Positions 35,861 through 43,865 of a stretch of DNA of 64,000 nucleotides are shown here, piece by piece. The stretch is taken from the NCBI RefSeq assembly GCF_011059135.1, contig NZ_JAALGD010000008.1:62001-126000 (forward strand). Reading direction: 5' to 3'. Position numbers and translations under genes: made by a program. The DNA is from Brevibacillus sp. SYP-B805. GTDB taxonomy: Bacteria; Bacillota; Bacilli; Brevibacillales; Brevibacillaceae. Position 1 is the stretch's first letter, and the number at the start of each line of letters is the position of its first letter. The notes under the pieces were generated by a model that had not been told where the DNA came from, did no database searches, and was given only the letters and a program-made list of their open reading frames with translations.

Positions 35861-36613
35861 TTAAATGCCGCCGCGTACGTAAAGGACCTGCCCTGTAATA
35901 AAGCTTGACTCTTCGGAAACGAGGAACAGAACCGCATTGGCGATATCAATCGGTTTCCCTGTTCGGCCCAAAAGGGAACGTTCGGCGGCAGCCTTCTTCA
36001 GTTCTTCAAAATCGATGCCCATTCTTTCCGCCGTTGCCTTTGTCATATCGGTCTCGATGAATCCGGGCGCTACTGCATTCACATTAATGTTAAACTTCCC
36101 GAGTTCAATGGCCAGCGTTTTGGTAAAACCTTGCAGCCCTGCTTTGGCAGTCGCGTAATTCAGCTGTCCCCGATTCCCCAAAGCGGAAGTGGAACTGAAG
36201 TTCACGATTTTCCCGTATCGTTGCGGAACCATGAAGCGCTGTGCTGCTTGTGTCGCGTAAAATGAGCCTTTTAAATGTACGTTCATCACGGTGTCCCAAT
36301 CATCATCGGTCATTTTATGAACCAAATTGTCCCGGATTACGCCGGCATTATTCACCAGGATGTCAAGACGTCCGAACGTATCGACCGTTTTTTGCACCAT
36401 CTCTTCTACGGATTGACGGCTGGTGATGTCACACGGGATCGCGATGGCTTCACCGCCTGCACGCCGGATCGCTGCTGCCGTTTCCTCGCATGCGGTGTGA
36501 TTGATGTCTGTTACGGTCACTTTTGCGCCCTCTTCGGCGAGCCGCAATGCGGTGGCCGCACCAATCCCCCGGCCGGACCCTGTAATAATGGCTACTCGAT
36601 CTTTCACTCTCAT
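35861..36613 (-). CDS. SDR, 3-oxoacyl-ACP/CoA reductase (FabG-like)
   Basis: A 250-residue SDR closest to FabG. AIITGSGRGIGAATALRLAE, then TVTDINH (acidic end suggests NAD(H)), LVNNAGVIRDNLVHKMTDDD, FSSTSALGNRGQLNYATAKA with the Ser, Tyr and Lys catalytic residues, and SLLGRTGKPIDIANAVLFLV. In this catabolic setting it is more likely a 3-hydroxyacyl-CoA dehydrogenase. AAAGGAGCTTATTTT precedes the ATG at 36613. The 120 bases up to the synthetase gene contain nothing recognisable. Confidence 0.9.
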   Translation of the reverse strand: MRVKDRVAIITGSGRGIGAATALRLAEEGAKVTVTDINHTACEETAAAIRRAGGEAIAIPCDITSRQSVEEMVQKTVDTFGRLDILVNNAGVIRDNLVHKMTDDDWDTVMNVHLKGSFYATQAAQRFMVPQRYGKIVNFSSTSALGNRGQLNYATAKAGLQGFTKTLAIELGKFNINVNAVAPGFIETDMTKATAERMGIDFEELKKAAAERSLLGRTGKPIDIANAVLFLVSEESSFITGQVLYVRGGI

Positions 36614-36685
36614 AAAATAAGCTCCTTTCGAGATCGATGTTTCGTCCCGCATCGTTTCGCGGAACGGAGATGCATGGTGATCGGG

Positions 36686-37105
36686 TTACTCAACGGGACA
36701 TGCGAATTCCGCCTGACCGACGACGACTTTCTCTCCCTTCTGCGTAGCAGCCCACACCTCGCAGGTTACGACTTGTCTCCCCCCTTCCATGCGGGTGTGT
36801 TGAACGCGGCCTTCACATGTAATGACATCTCCCGGCCGCACCATGCCGGTAAAGCGGACGCCAAACTTCAGCAGATCACCTTCCGTGCCGATGGTATCCG
36901 TAAGCAGTTGCCCCACAAACGCCATTGTCAGCATGCCATGCGCGATCACTCCGCCAAGACCGGCTTGCTGGGCAAACTCCTCAACGGTATGAATCGGATT
37001 ATAATCACCGGAAGCGCCGGAATACATGACCAGCTGCGTTTTTGATACGGCCGGCTTCACAAGCGGTCCAATCGTGTCTCCGGCTTGCCATCTTTTGTTC
37101 GTCAT
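36686..37105 (-). CDS. MaoC-like (R)-specific enoyl-CoA hydratase, half-size
   Basis: A 139-residue single hot-dog-fold protein of the MaoC family. It contains YSGASGDYNPIHTVEEFAQQ, with the catalytic Asp and His of the hydratase-2 motif, and GVIAHGMLTMAFVGQLL. A partner of similar size is encoded next to it. Such pairs (HadAB- or ChsH1/H2-like) form heteromeric hydratases in which only one subunit is catalytic; this subunit keeps the catalytic D-x4-H. ATAGGAGGGGG precedes the ATG. Confidence 0.9.
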   Translation of the reverse strand: MTNKRWQAGDTIGPLVKPAVSKTQLVMYSGASGDYNPIHTVEEFAQQAGLGGVIAHGMLTMAFVGQLLTDTIGTEGDLLKFGVRFTGMVRPGDVITCEGRVQHTRMEGGRQVVTCEVWAATQKGEKVVVGQAEFACPVE

Positions 37106-37118
37106 GTCCTTCCCCCTC

Positions 37119-37556
37119 CTATCCTCTGTAGATCACGATTGACCTTGCAAGAAACACCGTTTCTCCCGATTCGTTCATCCCTTTCTGCTCATAAACCAGA
37201 AACGTCATCTTCCCCAATTTCCCTTCCTTTTCATAGGCATCTGCCAATTTTGTCGAGCAGTACAACACGTCACCTGCACCGATCGGCTGTCGATATTCAA
37301 AATGTTGTTCCCCGTGGATCAGCCCTTCCCTTTTGAATCTCAGGCCCGGTATTTCCCCGTAGTCAAACGTTCGGCTAAACGTGGGCGGAGCGATGATCCT
37401 TCCGAAACGGGTGGTTTTCGCGTACGCTTCGTCCCGGTAGATCGGATTCGGGTCCCCGATCGCCTCGGCAAACTTTCGAATAGCCCCTTTTTCCACCTCA
37501 TTTTTCACCGGTTGCGACTCGATACCGATAAAAGGTGCAAACAATTCCACACTCAC
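37119..37556 (-). CDS. MaoC N-terminal-like (FAS1-type) dehydratase subunit
   Basis: A 145-residue hot-dog protein of the MaoC_dehydrat_N/FAS1-like group. AEAIGDPNPIYRDEAYAKTT corresponds to the hot-dog helix but lacks the catalytic His (PNPIY instead of xNPIH). LYCSTKLADAYEKEGKLGKM lies in the second half. It is probably the non-catalytic partner of the preceding MaoC protein. GTG at 37556 is the best start, 7 bases after AGGAGG. It ends 13 bases before the partner gene begins. Confidence 0.87.
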   Translation of the reverse strand: MSVELFAPFIGIESQPVKNEVEKGAIRKFAEAIGDPNPIYRDEAYAKTTRFGRIIAPPTFSRTFDYGEIPGLRFKREGLIHGEQHFEYRQPIGAGDVLYCSTKLADAYEKEGKLGKMTFLVYEQKGMNESGETVFLARSIVIYRG

Positions 37557-37616
37557 CGAAACCCCTCCTGTCTTCCTTACTTTGATAGGCTCTGAGACAA
37601 TATGGGCGGCGATTTC

Positions 37617-38390
37617 TTATATCGCGGTAACCCCTCCGTCAACAGCAAGGACTTGCCCCGTTACATAGGCGGAAGCATCGGATGCAAAGAACAAGGCGGT
37701 TCCTTTCAGGTCGTTTTCCCCTCCGAAACGCCCCATGGGGGTGCGTTCCAGAATCTGATCTCCAAACTTTTGCAGGAGTCCGGATGACATTTTACTGGGG
37801 AAGAAACCAGGGGCTATCGCATTTACGGTAATCCCCTGCCGCGCCCATTTGACGGCCAGATCACGTGTAAATGAAATGACGGCTCCCTTGCTTGCGTTAT
37901 ACCCGATCGCATTCATATAGCGCGGATCACTGCCGACCAAACCGGCGACGGACGCAATGTTGACGATCCGGCCGTATTGGCGTGCCGCCATTTCACGGCC
38001 AACCGCCTGCGACATCAAAAACAAGCCCGTTACGTTGACATGCAGGATTTGATTGAATTTTTCGAGCGGGTATTCCTCAACAGGGGCTCCCCACGTTATC
38101 CCGGAGTTGTTGATCAAGATGTCAATCTTGCCAAACGCTTTTTTGGTTTCCTCCACGACGCGCTGCACATCTTCCGGATTGGTGACGTCACACATTACCG
38201 ACAAGCTGTTTCTGCCGAAACCTTTGATTTTTTCCGCCACCGCGTCACAAGCTTCTTTTTTGCGGGAGCAGACGACAACATCGGCGCCGGCTTCTGCCAG
38301 ACCGATGGCGATTTGTTCGCCAAGACCGCGTCCTCCTCCCGTTACGATGGCCACTTTTCCGCTGAGATTGAAAAGATCGTAAACATGCAT
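37617..38390 (-). CDS. SDR family oxidoreductase
   Basis: A 257-residue SDR. AIVTGGGRGLGEQIAIGLAE, VVCSRKKEACD (Arg after the second strand suggests NADP), LINNSGITWGAPVEEYPLEK, and VNIASVAGLVG with YNASKGAVISFTRDLAV as catalytic Ser, Tyr and Lys. It resembles gluconate 5-dehydrogenase-like and 3-oxoacyl reductases. The ATG at 38390 follows GAGAGGTGG. First gene of the operon SDR, MaoC pair, FabG, acyl-CoA synthetase, Liv importer, headed by the TetR-type operator at 38478. Confidence 0.88.
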   Translation of the reverse strand: MHVYDLFNLSGKVAIVTGGGRGLGEQIAIGLAEAGADVVVCSRKKEACDAVAEKIKGFGRNSLSVMCDVTNPEDVQRVVEETKKAFGKIDILINNSGITWGAPVEEYPLEKFNQILHVNVTGLFLMSQAVGREMAARQYGRIVNIASVAGLVGSDPRYMNAIGYNASKGAVISFTRDLAVKWARQGITVNAIAPGFFPSKMSSGLLQKFGDQILERTPMGRFGGENDLKGTALFFASDASAYVTGQVLAVDGGVTAI

Positions 38391-38477
38391 CGAAACCACC
38401 TCTCCTTTTTCCCGCGAAAGCAGATTGGCTGGAACCTTGTCGACATTGAAAGCGTTTGCATAACACTCGTGTCCGCC

Positions 38478-38495
38478 ATACCTACCGGTCGGTAT
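38478..38495. promoter_or_regulatory. TetR-family-type operator
   Basis: ATACCTACCGGTCGGTAT is an 18-base inverted repeat with one mismatched pair and is a close match of the site at 29352-29369. It lies about 90 bases upstream of the SDR start in an AT-rich intergenic region with a TATAAT on the minus strand. The regulator is not encoded here. Confidence 0.65.
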
Positions 38496-38617
38496 ATTCA
38501 GGATAAAATTTTTATTATATTCATAATATATTGTATATTCCAGTTTGACATGCTACTAGCTGATTTCTTCGTGTTTTTTTGACAAGAATCACCATCCCGG
38601 TTCGCTGGAAACCTCCT

Positions 38618-39814
38618 TTATTCTTCAAACGGCCACGGCGGCAGCATCCGGTTCAGCCGTTTGTCGGAGCGATAGCCAAGGGCGTATTCTCCCTGCATGA
38701 TGGTATGGATTTCACGGGTCCCTTCATAGATGACAGGTGCCTTGGCGTTGCGCAGGTAGCGTTCAACCGGATATTCATGGGAATACCCGTACGCCCCATG
38801 AATCTGGACCGCATCGTTCGCCGCCTCAAAGGCCGCATCACACGCAAACCATTTGGCCATGGAGGTCTCCCGGGTATTGCGTTTCCCCTGGTTTTTCAAC
38901 CAACCGGCACGGTAGACAAGCAAGCGGGAAATATCCAGATTGACCGCCATTTTGGCAATCATCTGCTGCACCAGCTGGTGTCTGCCGATTTCCTTGCCGA
39001 AGGTTTTGCGTTCATGGCAGTATTTCACGCTTGCTTCCAAACACGCGTTGATCAGGCCGCAGGCACCAGCTGCCACGGTAAAACGGCCGCTGTCCAGCGC
39101 TGACATGGCAATCTTGAATCCTTCGCCTTCTTCCCCCAGGCGGTTTTCCGCCGGCACCCGCACATCCTCCAGGAAAACCTCTCCGGTGTTGCCGGCACGG
39201 ATGCCGAGCTTACCCTTGATAGCCCTGGTCGTGACGCCGGGAAAGGTACGCTCCACGATGAAACAACTGATGCCGTCATGCCGTTTGTCCGGATCGGTTT
39301 TGGCAAAGATCAGGAAATGGTCGGCCACATCGCAAAGAGAGATCCACGTCTTCTGACCGTTCAGGAGATAGTGATCGCCGATGCGTCGTGCGGTCGTCAC
39401 CATGGCGGCCACATCGGAACCGGCATTCGGTTCGGTCAGTCCGAAAGCGCCGATTTTTTGACCGCGAGCTTGGGGAATGAGATACGTTTCTTTTTGCCAT
39501 TCGTTTCCCCATTGCAAAATCGTCATGCTGTTCAGACCGGTATGAACGGATACTGCGGTGCGAAAGGCGGTATCGCCCCGTTCCAACTCCTCGCAGACAA
39601 TGGCCAGCGTGTTGTAATCCATCCCCGCCCCGCCGTACTTTTCGGGAATGCAGACGCCCATCAATTCCAGCTCGGCCAGTCTCTTCAGAATGGCCGGTTC
39701 AAAATGGCCGTTGGCATCCCACTCCTGAATGTAAGGATTTATCTCTCTGTCAACAAACGTGCGCACCAGTTTTCGGACAGCTTCCTGTTCCTCCGAAAGC
39801 GCGAAATTCATCAT
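38618..39814 (-). CDS. Acyl-CoA dehydrogenase
   Basis: A 398-residue acyl-CoA dehydrogenase. FGLTEPNAGSDVAAMVTTAR, YLLNGQKTWISLCDVADHFL, and GAYGYSHEYPVERYLRNAKA, followed by VIYEGTREIH with the expected catalytic Glu. Compared with its neighbours it is closest to glutaryl/cyclohexanecarboxyl-type dehydrogenases in the VIYEGT segment, but this is weak evidence. AAGGAGGGGG lies about 12 bases before the ATG. Last gene of the sigma-54-linked set (thiolase and three dehydrogenases). Confidence 0.92.
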   Translation of the reverse strand: MMNFALSEEQEAVRKLVRTFVDREINPYIQEWDANGHFEPAILKRLAELELMGVCIPEKYGGAGMDYNTLAIVCEELERGDTAFRTAVSVHTGLNSMTILQWGNEWQKETYLIPQARGQKIGAFGLTEPNAGSDVAAMVTTARRIGDHYLLNGQKTWISLCDVADHFLIFAKTDPDKRHDGISCFIVERTFPGVTTRAIKGKLGIRAGNTGEVFLEDVRVPAENRLGEEGEGFKIAMSALDSGRFTVAAGACGLINACLEASVKYCHERKTFGKEIGRHQLVQQMIAKMAVNLDISRLLVYRAGWLKNQGKRNTRETSMAKWFACDAAFEAANDAVQIHGAYGYSHEYPVERYLRNAKAPVIYEGTREIHTIMQGEYALGYRSDKRLNRMLPPWPFEE

Positions 39815-39837
39815 GCTGCATTTCCCCCTCCTTTCCT

Positions 39838-39942
39838 CTAAACCGCTGTCAGCACTTTTTTGAACTCTTCCGTCAAAAGAGGGACCACCTCAAACAACTC
39901 TCCCGCAATCCCGTATTCGGCCACCTGAATTTTTACATCCAT
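39838..39942 (-). CDS. 34-residue ORF equal to the C-terminus of EtfA (remnant or microprotein)
   Basis: The frame starts MDVKIQVAEYGIAGELFEVV and ends EEFKKVLTAV. This is the C-terminal segment of the electron transfer flavoprotein alpha subunit, whose typical end is QVADYGIVxDLFKVVP. The ATG directly follows the TAA stop of the upstream dehydrogenase, and GGGAG lies 9 bases before it, so it may be translated by coupling. The FAD-binding body of EtfA is missing and no other part of etfA or etfB is in the window. It may be a deletion scar within an older etf-dehydrogenase operon, or a retained small protein. Confidence 0.7.
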   Translation of the reverse strand: MDVKIQVAEYGIAGELFEVVPLLTEEFKKVLTAV

Positions 39943-41094
39943 TTAGAGATACTCCCGCTTCAGTTGGGCCGCGATGATGTTTTTCTGAATCTCCGAAGTC
40001 CCCTCGTAGATTTTGGTGATGCGTGCATCGCGGTAGAAGCGCTCGATCGGGTAGTCCGCAATGTAGCCGATCCCTCCGTGAATCTGGACGGCCTTATCCG
40101 CCACTCGGTTGTAAACCTCGGAGCCCAGCAGCTTCACCATGGCCGCTTCCTTGATCACATTCATCCCCTGGTCCACCATCCAGGCGACCCTGTACGTCAG
40201 CCAGCGCAGGGATTCAATATCCAGCGCCATCTCCGCCAGGTAATGCTGGATGATCTGCTGTTCGAGAATCGGCTTGCCGAATTGGACCCGTTCGCTTGCG
40301 AATTTTATCGACATCTCCAGCAGCTTTTCACTGGAGCCCAGATTGCGCGCCGCCAGGCCTGCTCGCCCGTTGGCAAGGATTTTCAGGGCGTTGACGTATC
40401 CCTTTCCTTCTTCTCCCAGCACGTTCTCTTCCGGCACTTCGCAATCTTCGAAAAAGATTTCGGCCGAGTGGGAGCCGCGCAGTCCCATCTTCTTTTCCCA
40501 TTTGCCCACATGAAAGCCCGGAAAATCCTTCTCCACCAGAAAGGAGGTGATTCCCTTCGGACCTTTGGACGGATCCGTCACCGCCATGACGGTGAAAACA
40601 TCAGCGATCGGCGCGTTGGTAATGTAATGCTTGCTGCCGTTTAACAGGTACTTGTCGCCTTTTTTGACCGCCGTGGTTTTCAGGTTGGTGGCATTGGACC
40701 CGGCGCTTGGTTCCGTCAAGGCAAATGCTCCGATCAGCTCTCCGGCGGCCATTCTCGGCAGATATTTTCGTTTTTGCCGCTCGCTGCCGATCTCCACGAT
40801 CCCGACCGTACCGATTCCGGTATGAGCCCCGATTACCGTGGTAAATCCATTGTGGGTGCGGCCCAATTCTTCGTAGACAGCGCATTTGCCGATCATGCCG
40901 ATGCCCAGTCCGCCGTATTCTTCCGGTATGCTAAGGCCGAACAACCCCATTTCTTTTGCCATCTCCAGAATTCGGGCGGGAATCTCGTCTTTCTCCTCGA
41001 TTTCCATCGCAACCGGCTCCACTTCCTTCTCCACAAACTGGCGCACATGCTGCTTTAAGAGAGCAATGTCTTCCGGCAGCCGAAAATCCATCAT
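39943..41094 (-). CDS. Acyl-CoA dehydrogenase
   Basis: A 383-residue acyl-CoA dehydrogenase of the short-chain (BCAD/MmgC-like) type. GAFALTEPSAGSNATNLKTT, YLLNGSKHYITNAPIADVF, and the C-terminal GGIGYIADYPIERFYRDARI with ITKIYEGTSEIQKNII, whose Glu is the catalytic base. It is closely similar to the next dehydrogenase upstream, suggesting a tandem duplication. GAAAGGAGACAATCCCAGC precedes the ATG. Electrons pass to ETF. Confidence 0.93.
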   Translation of the reverse strand: MMDFRLPEDIALLKQHVRQFVEKEVEPVAMEIEEKDEIPARILEMAKEMGLFGLSIPEEYGGLGIGMIGKCAVYEELGRTHNGFTTVIGAHTGIGTVGIVEIGSERQKRKYLPRMAAGELIGAFALTEPSAGSNATNLKTTAVKKGDKYLLNGSKHYITNAPIADVFTVMAVTDPSKGPKGITSFLVEKDFPGFHVGKWEKKMGLRGSHSAEIFFEDCEVPEENVLGEEGKGYVNALKILANGRAGLAARNLGSSEKLLEMSIKFASERVQFGKPILEQQIIQHYLAEMALDIESLRWLTYRVAWMVDQGMNVIKEAAMVKLLGSEVYNRVADKAVQIHGGIGYIADYPIERFYRDARITKIYEGTSEIQKNIIAAQLKREYL

Positions 41095-41150
41095 GCTGGG
41101 ATTGTCTCCTTTCTATCGGTTGCATTGCGATTCATTTTTGTATCAAGTCC

Positions 41151-42299
41151 TTAGCATTCTTCCAGCACCCTCTGGGCAATAATGTTTTTTTGAATCTCAT
41201 TGGTTCCTTCATAGATCTTTGTGATGCGGGCATCCCGGTAGAACCTCTCCACCGGATATTCGGCGATGTAGCCCATTCCTCCATGTATCTGTACCGCCCG
41301 ATCCGCTACTTTGTTAAACACTTCCGTCGCGAACAGCTTCGCCATCGATGCTTCCTTGATCGCTTTCCTGCCTTGATCGATCAACCATGCTGCCCGATAG
41401 TTCAAGGCTCGGGCCGCTTCCGTCTCCGTCGCCATTTCCGCCAGCATCCATTGAATGCCCTGGTTATGGCTGATCGGCTTGCCGAACTGCACGCGCTCCT
41501 TCGCATAGTTGGCTGACAATTCAAGCAATTTGTCGCACGATCCGACCGTACGGGCCGCCAAGCCGACCCGACCTTCCCCCAGGATTCTCAGGGCAGAGGC
41601 ATACCCTTGCCCTACTTCCCCGATCACATTCTCTGCCGGCACTTCGCAGTCCTCAAAAATGATTTGCGAGGTATAAGAGCCTCTCAATCCCATCTTCTTG
41701 TCCGTTTTCCCCACGATCAATCCGGGGAAATTTCGCTCCACCAGAAAGGCGGTAATGCCGCTCTTGCTCCCTTTTTCCTTGTCGGTTACCGCAAATACCG
41801 TGTAGAGATCCGCAATCGGACCATTGGTAATGAAATGCTTCATCCCGTTTAGAATCCATTTGTCTCCTTTTTCCACGGCCTTGGTCGAGAGATTGGTCGC
41901 GTCAGAGCCCGCCCCCGGTTCCGACAAGGCGAAGCAGGCGATTTTTTTCCCTGTGGCCATGTCGGGCAAATACTTCTCTTTCAATGCTTCCGAGGCCAAC
42001 TTCACCAAGCCGGTGCTGCCGATTCCCGTATGTGCCGTGATCAGGGAAACAAAGCCGTTGTGCGTTCTTCCCAACTGTTCCAGCAGTACGACTTTCTCCA
42101 CCATGGAAAGACCGATGCCGCCATACTTCTCCGGAATGCTGATGCCAAACAGCCCCAGCTCCTTTGCCTTCTCCACCAGATGTGGCGGTATGGCGTCTTC
42201 CTCTTCGATCTGCTGGGCAACAGGATCCACTTCGTTTTCAACAAAATCCCTGACCATTTTCCGAATGTGCTGCAGCTCTTCCGATAGTTGAAAATCCAT
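41151..42299 (-). CDS. Acyl-CoA dehydrogenase
   Basis: A 382-residue acyl-CoA dehydrogenase, close paralogue of the preceding entry. ACFALSEPGAGSDATNLSTK, WILNGMKHFITNGPIADLYT, GGMGYIAEYPVERFYRDARI, and IYEGTNEIQKNII with the catalytic Glu. GGGAGGACGCT precedes the ATG. It follows the thiolase gene by 30 bases. The pair may oxidise related branched or short acyl-CoAs. Confidence 0.93.
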   Translation of the reverse strand: MDFQLSEELQHIRKMVRDFVENEVDPVAQQIEEEDAIPPHLVEKAKELGLFGISIPEKYGGIGLSMVEKVVLLEQLGRTHNGFVSLITAHTGIGSTGLVKLASEALKEKYLPDMATGKKIACFALSEPGAGSDATNLSTKAVEKGDKWILNGMKHFITNGPIADLYTVFAVTDKEKGSKSGITAFLVERNFPGLIVGKTDKKMGLRGSYTSQIIFEDCEVPAENVIGEVGQGYASALRILGEGRVGLAARTVGSCDKLLELSANYAKERVQFGKPISHNQGIQWMLAEMATETEAARALNYRAAWLIDQGRKAIKEASMAKLFATEVFNKVADRAVQIHGGMGYIAEYPVERFYRDARITKIYEGTNEIQKNIIAQRVLEEC

Positions 42300-42329
42300 A
42301 GCGTCCTCCCGCGTGCATTCTGAAAGATC

Positions 42330-43511
42330 TTATAGCAATTCCAGCGCAATCGCCATGCCTTGGCCTCCGCCGACACACAAAGTGGCCAGGCCGTACTGTT
42401 CCCTGCGCCGCTTCATTTCATGGCACAGCGTGGTGATGATTCTGGCACCGGTTGCTCCCACTGGATGTCCCAGAGCAATCGCTCCCCCGTTGACATTCAC
42501 ACGCTCCGGATCCAGATCAAGTTGGCGAATGACCGCAAGCGCCTGGGCGGCGAATGCTTCATTCAATTCAATCAATCCGAAATCGGACAGCTTCATCCCG
42601 GTTCGATGCAACAGCTTGCGGACGGCTGGCACTGGACCGATCCCCATCACTTCCGGTGAAACTCCGGCACAAGCCCAGTCGACAATTCTGGCCACCGGTT
42701 TCACATCCAGCCGCGCCGCTTTGTCCTGGGTCATCAAAACCATGGCTGCGGCTCCATCATTTCGCCCGCATGCGTTGCCCGCCGTTACCGTTCCTCCCGG
42801 CTTGAAGGCCGGTTTCAAGGCAGCCAGCTGCTCCATGGATGTTGTCCGCGGAAACTCATCCTCATCAAAGCCAACCGTTTGTTTCTTCTGTGCCACCTCA
42901 ACCGGCACAATCTCCTCCCGAAATCTGCCGCTTCGAATGGCTTCTGCAGCTTTTTGCTGGCTGCGCAGCGCAAAGGCATCCTGATCCTCTCGGCTGATCC
43001 CGTACCGCTCCGCCACATTCTCTGCCGTTATCCCCATCCCGAGGTGGGAACCGTATATTTCGTTGGGCTGCTGCCCATTCTCCAGATTCGAATCCACCAA
43101 TACCGGATTCCCTTCACCAAACCGTGCATTGCGCAGATAAATGGGGGATCGGCTCATATTCTCAGCGCCGCCGGCCACGACAACATCGGCCTGCCCAACA
43201 AGAATCTGCTGGACGGCGGACGCAACCGCCTGCATCCCGGAGGCGCACAGCCGGTTGACCGTCATGGCGGTGGCCTTCTCCGGAATCCCTGCCCGTAATG
43301 CCGCCACCCTTGCCATATTGGAAGATTCTGTTGACTGCCGCACCTCACCCATGATCACTTCGTCGACCATATCAGCGGCAATGCCTGCCCTGCGCACCGC
43401 CTCTGCAATCACGATCGCTCCCAGGGTCCCCGAGGGAATATCTTTGAGCGTTCCGCCATATTTGCCGATCGCCGTCCGTACCGGTGATACAATGACAATC
43501 TCGCGTATCAT
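42330..43511 (-). CDS. Thiolase (acetyl-CoA acetyltransferase/3-ketoacyl-CoA thiolase)
   Basis: A 393-residue thiolase. The nucleophilic Cys is in [17 protein letters not shown], the His in [18 protein letters not shown] and the second Cys in [11 protein letters not shown]. It is distinct from the thiolase at 26041. The ATG at 43511 is preceded by GGGGGCGGGGAA. First gene of the thiolase-dehydrogenase operon and about 60 bases downstream of a sigma-54-type promoter, so expression should depend on RpoN and the adjacent activator. Confidence 0.93.
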   Translation of the reverse strand: MIREIVIVSPVRTAIGKYGGTLKDIPSGTLGAIVIAEAVRRAGIAADMVDEVIMGEVRQSTESSNMARVAALRAGIPEKATAMTVNRLCASGMQAVASAVQQILVGQADVVVAGGAENMSRSPIYLRNARFGEGNPVLVDSNLENGQQPNEIYGSHLGMGITAENVAERYGISREDQDAFALRSQQKAAEAIRSGRFREEIVPVEVAQKKQTVGFDEDEFPRTTSMEQLAALKPAFKPGGTVTAGNACGRNDGAAAMVLMTQDKAARLDVKPVARIVDWACAGVSPEVMGIGPVPAVRKLLHRTGMKLSDFGLIELNEAFAAQALAVIRQLDLDPERVNVNGGAIALGHPVGATGARIITTLCHEMKRRREQYGLATLCVGGGQGMAIALELL

Positions 43512-43571
43512 TTCCCCGCCCCCATGATGAAGGTATTGTTCACACACCATCCCCCTTGCTGTATCTTATTT

Positions 43572-43587
43572 AGCAAGAATAATGCCA
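43572..43587 (-). promoter_or_regulatory. Sigma-54 (-24/-12) promoter of the thiolase operon
   Basis: Minus strand reads TTGGCATTATTCTTGCTA around this site: TGGCA at -24 and TTGCT at -12 with exactly ten bases between GG and GC. This matches the RpoN consensus. It lies between the sigma-54 activator gene and the thiolase, with transcription predicted from about 43561. Confidence 0.75.
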
Positions 43588-43704
43588 ATGACTGGGACAA
43601 CGGATGCGCCTCAATTCCAGCCATCAATCCCCCGCACTGATACAGGGTTTGTACGGGTGGACCCCTCTTGGAGAGGCTCAGCTCTTCCAGTCAGCCGGTA
43701 AAAC

Positions 43705-43818
43705 GGCGGAGTTGTTTCTGCATCACTGATTCATTTTTGTATCGAACAGCTTCCCGCCCCATTTCCTCGGTCTGCCCAAGCGCTTGGCAGGTATGGGCGG
43801 TTCCTGCCCAACTCCGCC
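43705..43818. promoter_or_regulatory. Candidate upstream activator sites for the sigma-54 operon
   Basis: GGCGGAGTTG at 43705-43714 recurs as its exact reverse complement CAACTCCGCC at 43809-43818. Both lie 120-250 bases upstream of the -24/-12 promoter, the usual distance for enhancer sites of AAA+ activators. Only two short copies exist, so this is tentative. Confidence 0.3.
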
Positions 43819-43834
43819 ATGCAGTTAAGAAACT

Positions 43835-43865
43835 AAAAAAAGGCGCTTCGCTGGAAGCACCTTTT
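43835..43865 (-). terminator. Intrinsic terminator of the sigma-54 activator gene
   Basis: Minus strand AAAGGTGCTTC-CAGC-GAAGCGCCTTTTTTT: a stem of about 10 pairs with one mismatch and a run of T, directly at the stop codon of the activator gene. Confidence 0.85.
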
